From Arthrobacter sp. B1805 (GTDB taxonomy: Bacteria > Actinomycetota > Actinomycetes > Actinomycetales > Micrococcaceae), in assembly GCF_002929745.1 (NCBI RefSeq), contig NZ_PJIQ01000004.1, forward strand, positions 186,001-250,000: 64,000 nt of DNA. The letters run 5' to 3'. A program made the position numbers and the translations under genes. The number at the start of each line of letters is the position of its first letter. The stretch's first letter is position 1. Below, piece after piece: positions 39,911-48,304 of the stretch. Under the pieces are notes generated by a model, which had not been told where the DNA came from, did no database searches, and worked only from the letters and a program-made list of their open reading frames with translations.

Positions 39911-40549
39911 TCAGGAGCGGGAAGGCCGTGGGCGCACGGCGGTCGCGAGTGCAGCGAAGACGAGGCATCCGACGCCGGGGACCACGAGCGGCGGCAACTG
40001 CCATGCCACCATTGCGGTGAGGACCACCGCCGCGACGAGCCACAGGACGCCGGCCGGGTCGGTCCGAGCATCGCGGAACCACTGACGCCAGGCGGAGCGC
40101 CACGATCGCGTGCCCTGCCATCGCGCCGTCGTTCCCGCGAGCCCTGCCAGCACACCGACCAGCAGGACGACGCCGGCGGCGAGGACAGCCTGCCAGCCGG
40201 GGAGGAGCCGCGACCCGGCGACGACGATGTCCAGCAGCAGGAGCCCGGCCGCGACCGCGACACCGAGTCCCACGAGCCACCCCGTCCTCAGTGCTGCCAT
40301 GAAGTCCGCAGCGAAGTGCCGGAGCGACGAGTCCTCCGCCCGCAGGAACCGGTGCAGGTGTGCGGAGCCTGCCGCAAGGGCCGCGGGAATCGTGACGACG
40401 CCGATGCCCGCCACGCAGCACAGCACCCCTACCCAGAGGACTTCACCGAACAGTGCGAACTTCGCTGTGGCTCCGGGCCAGCGCAGGCTGCTTCCATCGC
40501 GGGCCGCTGCTGCGCGCCCCCGACCGGCCTCGCGCTGGCGCCGGCTCAT
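39911..40549 (-). CDS. DUF624 (YesL-like) membrane protein
   Basis: This 212-residue protein begins at ATG 40549, overlapping the permease stop (ATGA). It has about five membrane segments, among them FGEVLWVGVLCCVAGIGVVTIPAALAA and GWLVGLGVAVAAGLLLLDIVV, and the family's (R)HFAADFMAALRTGW loop. YesL/DUF624 proteins are nearly always encoded with sugar ABC importers. Their function is unknown, with assembly or regulation of the importer suggested. A 47-base gap separates it from the GH42 gene. Confidence 0.85.
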   Translation of the reverse strand: MSRRQREAGRGRAAAARDGSSLRWPGATAKFALFGEVLWVGVLCCVAGIGVVTIPAALAAGSAHLHRFLRAEDSSLRHFAADFMAALRTGWLVGLGVAVAAGLLLLDIVVAGSRLLPGWQAVLAAGVVLLVGVLAGLAGTTARWQGTRSWRSAWRQWFRDARTDPAGVLWLVAAVVLTAMVAWQLPPLVVPGVGCLVFAALATAVRPRPSRS

Positions 40550-41466
40550 CCCTTCAGGCCCTGGGTTGCCACGCCGTCCACGAGGAACCGCTGGAAGATG
40601 ATGAAGAACAGCAGTACGGGAAGCAGTGCGAGGACGGAGATGGCGATCGTCGCTCCGTAGTCCGAGGTGCTCGTCTGGTCGTTGAAGATGCGCAGGGCGA
40701 GCGGCAGCGGGTACTTGTCCGGAGAGTTCAGGTACAGCAGCGGTCCGAGGAAGTCGTTCCAGCTCCAGATGAACGCGAAGATCGACGACGTGATGATGGC
40801 GGGCTTGATCAGCGGGAGCGTGATGGAGAAGAAGATCCGCCCGTGCCCGCAACCGTCGATGCGTGCTGCCTCGTCGAGTTCACGCGGCAGGTTGCGGATG
40901 AACTGCACCATCAGGAAGACGAAGAACGCCTCGGTGGCCAGGAATTTTCCGGCCAGCAGCGGCCAGAAGGTGTCGATCAGGCCGAGGTTCCGGAAGATGA
41001 TGTACTGCGGGATGATCAGCACGTGGAACGGCAGCAGCAGGGTTCCGATCATGGCGGCGAAAAGGATCTTGCTGCCGCGGAAGGTGATGCGTGAGAAGGC
41101 GTACGCCGCCATCGATGAGGAGATCACGGTGCCGATCACCGCACCGACCCCGAGGAGCAGCGAGTTGAGGAAGAACTTCCAGGTCGGGATCCCCGCGATG
41201 CCCTGCATGACCTTCACGAAGTTGTCGAAGGTCGGGTTCTCGGGGAGGAAACCCTGGTTGCTGCCGAACTCGGAGTTCGGTTTGAGCGAGGCCGAGAACA
41301 TCCAGAGGAGCGGGTACAGCACAATCGCCGTCAGGGCGACGATGCCGACGATCCAGAGCGCCGTCGGGAGGTGGCGCCGCAGCGGGCGGCGCTTGCGCGG
41401 AGGCTGCGTGCGGTCCCTGCGATCCGACGGGACGGGAACGGCAGGGCTCGATTCGATGGTGGTCAC
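40546..41466 (-). CDS. Sugar ABC transporter permease (MalG-like)
   Basis: This 306-residue permease starts at GTG 41466, sharing GTGA with the stop of the partner permease. Six membrane segments are seen, and the EAA loop that docks the ATPase reads ELDEAARIDGCGHGRIFFSITLPL. The closing GVATQGLKG is typical of MalG/YesQ-like CUT1 permeases. The ATPase is not in the operon, so a shared MsmX/MsiK-type ATPase encoded elsewhere is likely. Confidence 0.93.
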   Translation of the reverse strand: MTTIESSPAVPVPSDRRDRTQPPRKRRPLRRHLPTALWIVGIVALTAIVLYPLLWMFSASLKPNSEFGSNQGFLPENPTFDNFVKVMQGIAGIPTWKFFLNSLLLGVGAVIGTVISSSMAAYAFSRITFRGSKILFAAMIGTLLLPFHVLIIPQYIIFRNLGLIDTFWPLLAGKFLATEAFFVFLMVQFIRNLPRELDEAARIDGCGHGRIFFSITLPLIKPAIITSSIFAFIWSWNDFLGPLLYLNSPDKYPLPLALRIFNDQTSTSDYGATIAISVLALLPVLLFFIIFQRFLVDGVATQGLKG

Positions 41467-42446
41467 TTGGAGTCTCCTGCGTAGTGGACCCAGCTCCTGG
41501 AGGTGCGGAACAGGATGAAGGCGAGGACGCCGACAGCGAGCAGAAGCACCCAGGCCATCGCGGATGCGTAGCCCATCTGGTTGTTCGCGAAGGCCCGTGT
41601 GTAGAGGTAGACGGTGTAGAAGTTGGTGGCGCCACCGGGACCGCCGGTTCCCGAACCGATGATGTACGCCGAGGCGAAGACCTGGAAGGCGTTGATCATC
41701 TCGAGCAGCAGGTTGAAGAAGATGACGGGCGACAGCATCGGAACCGTGACGCTGAGGAACTTGCGCCAGGGTTTCGCCCCGTCGACGGAAGCGGCCTCGT
41801 ACAGCTCCGCCGGGACTCCCTTGAGCCCGGCCAGGAAGATGACCATCGGAGCGCCGAACTGCCAGACGGCCAGCAGGATCATCATGGGCATGATCAGGGA
41901 GGGGTTCCCGATCCAGCCGCCCAGGTTGATTCCGAAGAAGTTGAGCGTTCCATCGACAGGGCCATCGGTGGAGAACATGGCCCGCCACACGATCGCGATG
42001 CTGACACTGGCGCCGATCAGGCTCGGCGCGTAGAACGCCGAGCGGAAGAAGCCGGTGCCTCGTGCCTTGTAGTTCAGGAGCATGGCGACCGCGAGCGCGG
42101 CGGCGAGCTTAATGGGAGTCCCCACCAGCACATAGATCAGGGTGATCCGCACCGAGCTCCAGAACTTCTCGTCCTCGGCCATCCGGGTGAGGTTCTCGAG
42201 CCCGGTCCACTCCGGAGCGGTGAAGAGGTTGTAGTCCGTGAAGGCGAGGTACAGGGAAGCCAGCATCGGACCGAGGGTGAGACCCACGAAGCCGAGCAGC
42301 CACGGCGAGAGGAAGACGTAGCCCGCAACGGTGTCGCGGTTGCGGCGGCGGGGCCGGGGCCCGCCCGTCCGGCGGCTGTCCGCCGGACGGGCACCGGATT
42401 CGGCGGTGCGGGGTTGTGCTGGCGCGTGCGCCGAGTCCGTGGTCAC
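41463..42446 (-). CDS. Sugar ABC transporter permease (MalF-like)
   Basis: This 327-residue CUT1 permease (GTG 42446) has a basic/proline-rich cytoplasmic N-terminus, six membrane segments and the EAA loop ELYEAASVDGAKPWRKFLSVTVPM. It pairs with the MalG-like permease that overlaps it by four bases, and corresponds in position to YesP of Bacillus. Confidence 0.93.
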   Translation of the reverse strand: MTTDSAHAPAQPRTAESGARPADSRRTGGPRPRRRNRDTVAGYVFLSPWLLGFVGLTLGPMLASLYLAFTDYNLFTAPEWTGLENLTRMAEDEKFWSSVRITLIYVLVGTPIKLAAALAVAMLLNYKARGTGFFRSAFYAPSLIGASVSIAIVWRAMFSTDGPVDGTLNFFGINLGGWIGNPSLIMPMMILLAVWQFGAPMVIFLAGLKGVPAELYEAASVDGAKPWRKFLSVTVPMLSPVIFFNLLLEMINAFQVFASAYIIGSGTGGPGGATNFYTVYLYTRAFANNQMGYASAMAWVLLLAVGVLAFILFRTSRSWVHYAGDSK

Positions 42447-42466
42447 GGTCTAACTCCTTTGTCTGA

Positions 42467-43759
42467 CTAGCTACCGAGCGTGACGGAGGCTTCGTCGAAG
42501 AACTGCCGGGCGGCGTCTTCAGGCGTCACGGAGCCGAGGCCGATCGACTTGCCGAGGTCCCAGAAGGTCTGCTCGATGGCACCGAAACCGGCGACGGGTG
42601 CTGCCGGAGCATCCCCCATGCGGTCCTCGATGGAGTCGAGGTAGTCCTTGACCGCCTTGTCGGGCCCTTCGAGGTTGGCACCCTCGAGCTGGGTCTCCGA
42701 CGCAGGGATACCGAGCGTTGCACCGAAGATCCCGCCCACCTCGGGGCTGTTGATGAGGAAGTCGACGAAGGCCGCAGCTGCCTCGGGGTGCTCGGTGGAG
42801 GCGGAGGCCGCCTGCATCAGGCCGACCTTCTGGTACAGGTCCTTCTCGTCCGGGTTGTCCGTGGGAGGAGCGACGATCGTGATCTCCTCGGCACCGGAAT
42901 CACCCAGGTAGCCGCCGAGGAAGTTGCTCCAGCTCATCTCGCTGGTGGTCAGGTTGCCACCGAAGCCGGAGACCGGGCTGATCTCCTCGAGCTTGCTCTG
43001 CGGGACGGTGACCTTGTCGCGGTTCTCCTGGCCTTCCTTCCAGTGCTCAGCGAGCTCTTCCTGCGTGAAGTTGAGCTCGCCGTCCTCCGTGAAGAGCTGA
43101 CGGCCTTCCTGGCGCAGCTTCAACTCGAAGTCCTGGATGCGCTGCGTGGTGTCGGTGCCACCGTAGACGGTTCCCCCCGACGCCTCGGTGACCGAGGCCA
43201 TGTAGGCGTTGTAGTCGTCCCAGCTGGTGCCGCCCTCGTAGGGCTCCACGCCGGCAGTGGCCAGGAGCGCGGGGTTCTGGAAGACGGACCAGGCACTGTA
43301 TCCGGTGGGGATGGCGAACGTGCCGTCCTCGAGCTTGCCGGTCGACAGGAGGCTCTCGTCGATGGCGTCGGTGGTGATGCCGTTGCCGAAGTACTCCTCG
43401 AGGTCGAGCAGCAGACCGTTGTCGCCGTACTGGCGGAGGTAGGTGTAGTCGAACTGCATCACGTCCGGCAACCCGCCGCCCGCAGCTTCGGTCTGGCGCT
43501 TCTCCCAGTAGGAGGGGTAGTCCGTGAACGTGTCGTTGATCGTGATGTTCGGGAACTTCTCCTCGAACGCAGCGATCGCCTTGTCGTAGCGGGCCGCGCG
43601 ATCGTCATTGCCCCAGAACGTGTAGTTGAGCGTGATCTGCTCTTCGGTGTCGAGGGCTGCTGGCTCGCCCCCGCCGCCGCCGCAACCGGTCAGGACCAAT
43701 CCTGTGGCGGCTAGGGCTGCGACGCCCGTGAGCGTGCGCCGTGAGAGTGTGCGGAACAT
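42467..43759 (-). CDS. Sugar ABC transporter substrate-binding lipoprotein
   Basis: This 430-residue protein has a signal peptide ending in the lipobox LTGCGG, with lipidation expected at Cys26. The mature part is a family 1 (CUT1) sugar-binding protein: ITLNYTFWGNDDRAARYDKAIAAFEEKFP, the GGLPDVMQFDYTYLRQY segment shared with YesO, and FFDEAS at the end. Its promoter region carries two LacI-type palindromes and faces the CE7 esterase gene. Confidence 0.93.
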   Translation of the reverse strand: MFRTLSRRTLTGVAALAATGLVLTGCGGGGGEPAALDTEEQITLNYTFWGNDDRAARYDKAIAAFEEKFPNITINDTFTDYPSYWEKRQTEAAGGGLPDVMQFDYTYLRQYGDNGLLLDLEEYFGNGITTDAIDESLLSTGKLEDGTFAIPTGYSAWSVFQNPALLATAGVEPYEGGTSWDDYNAYMASVTEASGGTVYGGTDTTQRIQDFELKLRQEGRQLFTEDGELNFTQEELAEHWKEGQENRDKVTVPQSKLEEISPVSGFGGNLTTSEMSWSNFLGGYLGDSGAEEITIVAPPTDNPDEKDLYQKVGLMQAASASTEHPEAAAAFVDFLINSPEVGGIFGATLGIPASETQLEGANLEGPDKAVKDYLDSIEDRMGDAPAAPVAGFGAIEQTFWDLGKSIGLGSVTPEDAARQFFDEASVTLGS

Positions 43760-43808
43760 CTTTGTCCTCCTGGAAAACTTCTTCGTCAGCCATCGTGGAA
43801 CGCCTTCG

Positions 43809-43822
43809 GGAAAGCGTTATCC
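43809..43822 (-). promoter_or_regulatory. LacI-type operator upstream of the sugar-binding gene
   Basis: GGAAAGCGTTATCC is an imperfect 14-bp palindrome (10 of 14 positions symmetric) with a central CG, the core shared with the sites at 48190-48205 and 56325-56336. It lies about 50 bases before the binding-protein start and could also affect the divergent esterase gene. Confidence 0.6.
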
Positions 43823-43832
43823 ACAGCGTAGA

Positions 43833-43846
43833 TTGAATCGTATCAA
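43833..43846 (-). promoter_or_regulatory. Second palindrome in the binding-protein/esterase promoter region
   Basis: TTGAATCGTATCAA is a palindrome with TTGA/TCAA arms around a CG centre, 24 bases from the first operator. Such sites bind LacI/GalR-family repressors. Half-site sequence differs from the GGAAA-type site, so a second regulator is possible. Confidence 0.55.
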
Positions 43847-43912
43847 CGGTCAACAGCCGGTTTGTGTCCGGGCTCTATCTTCGCCTATCCGTGCTGTGGC
43901 AGGATGCAGCCC

Positions 43913-44896
43913 ATGCCACAATTCGATCTCCCTCTGTCCGAACTGCGGACCTACCTTCCCCAGCGCGAGGAACCCGCCGACTTCGACGGCTTCTGGGACC
44001 GCACGCTCGCTGCGCAACGTCCGTACGTCGCCGCTCCCCGCTTCGAGGAGGTCGACGCCGGCTACACCCAGCTGGTCACGGAGGACGTCACTTTCGCCGG
44101 CTACGACGGCGAGCCCATCAAGGCCTGGCTGCTGACGCCGCGTCACCTCACCGGTCCCCTGCCGACGGTCATCACCTACATCGGCTACGGCGGCGGGCGG
44201 GGGCTGCTCGGGGAATGGACCGGGCTCCCCAGCGCGGGCTTCGCCCACTTCGTCATGGACCTGCGCGGACAGGGCTCCGGGCACCGCACCGGCGATACCA
44301 CGGATGGAGGGTTCGCCGGGCCGCACCTCGGCGGCTTCATGACGCTCGGTATCAGCAGCCCCGACTCCTACTACTATCGGCGCCTCTTCGTCGATGCGGT
44401 GCATGCCGTCGAAGCCGCCCAGGCGCATCCTGCCGTCGATCCCTCCCGCGTCGTCATCTCCGGCGGGAGCCAGGGCGGCGGCATCACGCTCGCCGCCGCC
44501 GCCCTCACCCAGCGCGTGAACGACGTCCCACCCGTCGGCGCCATCGTCGATGTCCCATTCCTCGCCCACATGCGCCGCGCCACCGAGATCGTCGACACGG
44601 CCCCCTATTCGGAGATCGCACGGTACCTGGGCACACGGCGCAACGACGTCGAGACCGTGTTCCGCACCCTGAGCTACTTCGACGGAGTGAACTTCGCGGC
44701 GCGCGCCACGATGCCTGCGATGTTCTCGGTAGGACTTCTCGACGCCGTCTGCCCGCCATCCTGCGTCTTCGCCGCCCACAACCACTATGCGGGGCCCAAA
44801 CGCATGAAGGTCTACCCCTACAACGGGCACGAGCAGGGGGGCGCCTTCCAGGACGTCGAGCACCTGGCGTTCATCAACGAACAGGTCCGGACCTGA
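43913..44896 (+). CDS. CE7 acetyl esterase (acetylxylan esterase/cephalosporin C deacetylase family)
   Basis: This 327-residue protein from ATG 43913 shows the CE7 signature set: RGQ in DLRGQGSGHR, the nucleophile in SGGSQGGGI, Asp in LLDAVCPPS and His in NGHEQGG. The N-terminal PLSELRTYLPQREEPADFDGFWDRT is typical. These enzymes deacetylate short oligosaccharides in the cytoplasm. It is divergent from the sugar importer and fits as a trimming enzyme for acetylated pectin or xylan oligosaccharides. An in-frame ATG at 43904 would add three residues. Confidence 0.92.
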   Translation: MPQFDLPLSELRTYLPQREEPADFDGFWDRTLAAQRPYVAAPRFEEVDAGYTQLVTEDVTFAGYDGEPIKAWLLTPRHLTGPLPTVITYIGYGGGRGLLGEWTGLPSAGFAHFVMDLRGQGSGHRTGDTTDGGFAGPHLGGFMTLGISSPDSYYYRRLFVDAVHAVEAAQAHPAVDPSRVVISGGSQGGGITLAAAALTQRVNDVPPVGAIVDVPFLAHMRRATEIVDTAPYSEIARYLGTRRNDVETVFRTLSYFDGVNFAARATMPAMFSVGLLDAVCPPSCVFAAHNHYAGPKRMKVYPYNGHEQGGAFQDVEHLAFINEQVRT

Positions 44897-44986
44897 CGCG
44901 CTGCCGACGGTGACACTGCTATCGCCGGCTCGGATTGTCACCCGTCATCGTGTGATCGGCAGAGGCGTTGGTCGTCACCGCAGGCG

Positions 44987-45436
44987 TCACCTCAGCTGGA
45001 TGGCGCGATCCTGGAACCATCGGATCAGCTCGCGCAGGGCGCGGACCGATCGCTGGGGATCGTCGTCGTCCTCGACGTCGGACAGGGTCGCGCGATACCC
45101 GGGAATCTCGTCCGCCATCCTGTCGGACACGGGCTCGTAGCCCATCGTCCAGTCGGGGAAGTACCGCCGGTCGATGGTCTCCTGGAGGAGTATGCGCACC
45201 TCGAGGTGACGGGGATCAGCGGCGATGACCGACATACGATGACGCAGTGCATCCTCGGGGCCCTCGAGCACCTGCAGGAAACGCCCTTCGCGGTAGAGCA
45301 ACATCCCCGTGAGCTGCGAGCGCGCATTGTTCTCGCGGCAGAGGACCAGTAGCGCCCCGAGATCCTCGTCCGTGAAGGGGTGCGCTGCACTGCTCGAGTA
45401 GACGATCGACAGCAGGTTGTTCTCGGGAAGGGTCAT
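44987..45436 (-). CDS. BLUF-domain blue-light sensor protein
   Basis: This 149-residue protein begins at ATG 45436. BLUF features are visible: the flavin-contacting Tyr in LLSIVYSSSA, then LCRENNARSQLTGMLLYREGRFLQVLEGP with the conserved Asn/Gln, and a closing strand with Trp/Tyr residues (FPDWTMGYEPVS). The C-terminal helices end WFQDRAIQLR. With no attached output domain it is a short BLUF, expected to act by protein contact. Its partner is unknown. It sits between the CE7 and PL11 genes. Confidence 0.9.
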   Translation of the reverse strand: MTLPENNLLSIVYSSSAAHPFTDEDLGALLVLCRENNARSQLTGMLLYREGRFLQVLEGPEDALRHRMSVIAADPRHLEVRILLQETIDRRYFPDWTMGYEPVSDRMADEIPGYRATLSDVEDDDDPQRSVRALRELIRWFQDRAIQLR

Positions 45437-45546
45437 GCTGCCCAACCTACCGGGGCCGCCAGGCGGTGGGCGAACGAACCTTTCCCTTCCGCTGGGCCAT
45501 CGTTCCCCCGCCCTGGGGCGGTAGCATCGGGCGCCTGCGGAAACAG

Positions 45547-45590
45547 CTCCGGCAGGGCCGCGTGCCCGTCCGCACGCGACCCTGCCGGAG
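45547..45590 (-). terminator. Terminator after the PL11 lyase gene
   Basis: A 19-bp stem (45547-45565 with 45572-45590, one C-A mismatch, six-base loop) starts 19 bases beyond the lyase stop on the minus strand. It separates this gene from the BLUF gene. Confidence 0.78.
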
Positions 45591-45608
45591 GTTCGTTGCC
45601 CGACGCCG

Positions 45609-48176
45609 TCAGTCCAGCGTGGAGCGGACCTTCGACCCTGCGTACGCGAGCTGGATGCGCGCGTCCTCCGAGACGGTGCCGGGCTTCTTCTGCTCCAGCC
45701 GTCCGAGGAACTTCTCGAGCGCCCTGGCGGCGTTGCCGGCCTGGTCGCGTTCGACCGCACGCTGAGCCTGGTCGAGCGACGCCCGCAGTTGCTGGACGGC
45801 CGGCCCGGATACCTCTCCCGCGACGACGAGCGCCTCGTACTGACGCTGCAGGGCTGGAAGCGCGCCCGGCAGGTAAGCATCGGGGACGGGAACACGGGTG
45901 AAGTCGGTGTCCGACGCGAGGTAGAAGCCCGTGTACGCGGGCTGGTTGTAGGCCGTGTTCTGGCGAGCAGTCTCGGCACGGTATTGCGGATCGTGCATCA
46001 GGGTGTACAGCTTGCGGTCCGTCACCTCGGTGCTCATGAAGATCCGGATGGCCGAGCTGTCCGCAGTCCGGACCAGCAGCTCCTCGCGCCAGTCACCGAG
46101 GACGTCGGCCACGAGCGAGGGGTTTCCCTTGGTTCCGTTGTTGGTCCGGGTGCCCGTCGCCGTCAGGAGCCGCCCCCGGCGTGCGTCGTCGATGGTCGGC
46201 GTCTGGTTGCCCGACCCGTTGACGAGTTGCGTGGTGCCGTCGGCTGCCCACCGGATGCTCATGTTGGTTCCGTACCCACTGCCGGGGAGGACCCGCCCGG
46301 CAGCCGATCGCAGGCCCACGGCCCAGTTCTCGATCCCGCGGACGGTGGGATCGACGTCGCCGATCATCCCTCGACCGGTGTCCTTGCCGGTATATCCCCC
46401 GAACAGCACCTCGCCGGTCGAGGCGTCCCGCATCGCCCAGCCGTACGGCGCGCCCGTCGCTCCCTCGTGGACGGAGAAGATCTCCTGGCCCGGGCGGTCC
46501 GGATCGATATCGGTGACGTGAATGGCATCTCCGTGACCGAGCTTGGCCTCCGTGCCGGGTGCCGCACTGCCTTCGGGGAGCGTATCGAAGGAGCTGTACA
46601 GCAACGAGCCGTCATCGTCGATGGTCGCGCTTCCGTAGACGATCTCCTGCCTGCCGTCGCCGTCGACGTCGAAGGCGCTGAGGGAGTGGAAGCCCTGGCC
46701 TGCGAGGGTGCCGAACTCCTCACTGCTCCCCGTTCCGCCATGGGGGCCGCTGTTGAACGGATTGGCCATGGGCACGTGACCGGAGTCGACGACCCAGTCC
46801 TGCGTCAACTGCTCGCCGTCCCAGCTGTAGGCGACGACGTTGGCGCGCGTGTAGTAGCCCCGGGCGAAGACGGCGGAGGGGTTCTGCCCGTCCAGGTACG
46901 CGACACCGGCGAGGAAGCGGTCCACCCGGTTGCCCGGCTCGATCCGCGACATCGCGTAGTCGCCCCACAGCAGGCCGTCGTCACCGCGGCCGGGCTCGTA
47001 CGGGACCGTCTCCAGTTCCGCTCCGGTCGCTCCGTCGAACACGCTCAGGTACTCGGGGCCGTCGAGGATGAAGCCCTCGAAGGCGCGCAGGTTGTTCCGG
47101 GCGCTGCGTGCCGGCGCGTAGACGTCCATGAAGTAGTCCGCCATGGCGCGGGCATCGGCGTCGGACAACGGGTAGTCGTAGCGTTCCTCGATACCGAATG
47201 CCGCCTCGAGCGTGCGGGGCCAGGTGCCGGCCTCCACCTCGGGGTGGTCCTGCCAGCCCTTGAACAGCCCGACCACGTGCTCGTAGTAGCCGCCGGCGCT
47301 CAGCCTGTAGTCGTCCTCGTTGGTGAACCCCGCAGCGATGTCCGCCTCCGGAAGCGTCACGTAGCTCTCGGACGTGACGTCGCCGGCGGGCCCGTACGTG
47401 GTGGTCTTCGTTCCCGGCGCCGTCTTGAGCATCAGCTCGGATCGGCCGTCGCCGTCGAAGTCCGACACCATGAACTGGGTGTAGTGCGCGCCCGACCGGA
47501 TGTTGACGCCGAGGTCCACGCGGCTCAGCAGGCGCCCCTCCCCCGTGTAGGTGTCGATGTAGGTGGTGCCGGTATACCCGATCTGGGAGACGTCCTTCGA
47601 GTTCGAGGGCTCCCACTTGACGAAGTACTCGTACGCGCCGTCACCGTCGACGTCCCCGACACTCATATCGCTCGCCGAATAGGTGTATGCCTCCCCGGTC
47701 GGTGTTACGCCGTCCGCCGGTTTCACGAGGGGCAGGTCCTTGGACGCCTGGGTCCACGGGGTCACCTCCGCGCTCACCTCGACTTCCACTCCGCCCACGA
47801 CGGCGCCGACGCTGTATTGCGCGCCGGCGGCAGCGGCGCCGACCACGGCTGTGTCGAGATAGTTGGTGCTGTTCGTGACCGTACCGATCGCTTCACCGTT
47901 GCGGTAGACGGTGAAGTCGGTGCCGGTGAGGCCGTCCGCCGTCGCACCCGCCACCTCGGTCGCCTTGAGCCGCCAGCTGAGGAAGACTCCCTGGGGCGTT
48001 GCGGCGGCGACGAGCCCCCGGTCGAGGTATTCGAGCTGCACTCCGCCGATGGGAGCGGCGTTCCCGGTGCCGTGCCCCTGGGCCATCGCGGGAACGGCGA
48101 GTCCTGAGAGGGTCAGCACGACCCCGGTGGCGAGGACCGTGCACGTCGAAACCGCTGACTTGATCGAACTCATCAT
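45609..48176 (-). CDS. Secreted rhamnogalacturonan lyase, PL11, with FIMAH-like tail
   Basis: This protein of about 855 residues starts at ATG 48176, with AAGGGA five bases upstream; a second ATG follows at 48173. A signal peptide ends near AVPAMA-QG. The lyase domain opens QLEYLDRGLVAAATPQGVFLSWRL and carries many calcium-type DxDGDG loops (DVDGDGAYEYFVKW, DFDGDGRSELMLK, DVDGDGRQEIVYG), a hallmark of the eight-bladed propeller of PL11. The end (LQRQYEALVVAGEVSG... to YAGSKVRSTLD) fits a helical FIMAH-type appendage. It cleaves rhamnogalacturonan I, as do YesW and YesX of Bacillus. Confidence 0.92.
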   Translation of the reverse strand: MMSSIKSAVSTCTVLATGVVLTLSGLAVPAMAQGHGTGNAAPIGGVQLEYLDRGLVAAATPQGVFLSWRLKATEVAGATADGLTGTDFTVYRNGEAIGTVTNSTNYLDTAVVGAAAAGAQYSVGAVVGGVEVEVSAEVTPWTQASKDLPLVKPADGVTPTGEAYTYSASDMSVGDVDGDGAYEYFVKWEPSNSKDVSQIGYTGTTYIDTYTGEGRLLSRVDLGVNIRSGAHYTQFMVSDFDGDGRSELMLKTAPGTKTTTYGPAGDVTSESYVTLPEADIAAGFTNEDDYRLSAGGYYEHVVGLFKGWQDHPEVEAGTWPRTLEAAFGIEERYDYPLSDADARAMADYFMDVYAPARSARNNLRAFEGFILDGPEYLSVFDGATGAELETVPYEPGRGDDGLLWGDYAMSRIEPGNRVDRFLAGVAYLDGQNPSAVFARGYYTRANVVAYSWDGEQLTQDWVVDSGHVPMANPFNSGPHGGTGSSEEFGTLAGQGFHSLSAFDVDGDGRQEIVYGSATIDDDGSLLYSSFDTLPEGSAAPGTEAKLGHGDAIHVTDIDPDRPGQEIFSVHEGATGAPYGWAMRDASTGEVLFGGYTGKDTGRGMIGDVDPTVRGIENWAVGLRSAAGRVLPGSGYGTNMSIRWAADGTTQLVNGSGNQTPTIDDARRGRLLTATGTRTNNGTKGNPSLVADVLGDWREELLVRTADSSAIRIFMSTEVTDRKLYTLMHDPQYRAETARQNTAYNQPAYTGFYLASDTDFTRVPVPDAYLPGALPALQRQYEALVVAGEVSGPAVQQLRASLDQAQRAVERDQAGNAARALEKFLGRLEQKKPGTVSEDARIQLAYAGSKVRSTLD

Positions 48177-48189
48177 TGAATCCCTTGGT

Positions 48190-48205
48190 TGGAAAACGCT
48201 TTCCA
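48190..48205 (-). promoter_or_regulatory. LacI-type operator upstream of the PL11 lyase
   Basis: TGGAAAACGCTTTCCA is a 16-bp palindrome broken only at two central positions. It lies 13 bases before the first lyase ATG. The CG-centred GGAAA/TTTCC design is a LacI-family or catabolite-repression-type operator. It shares its core with the sites before the sugar importer and before lacI. Confidence 0.75.
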
Positions 48206-48257
48206 TTTCCAACCTAGGGTTGGACGCGGTCCCCGTCAAGGGTAGGGAACGGAAAAA

Positions 48258-48283
48258 GAGGGAGCAGCTTCTGCTGCTCCCTC
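48258..48283 (-). terminator. Intrinsic terminator after mtlD
   Basis: A perfect 11-bp stem (48258-48268 with 48273-48283) with a four-base loop is followed on the minus strand by TTTTT. It lies 22 bases beyond the mtlD stop and upstream of the PL11 promoter region. Confidence 0.88.
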
Positions 48284-48304
48284 TCATCTCCTGCTGGTCG
48301 TGCG

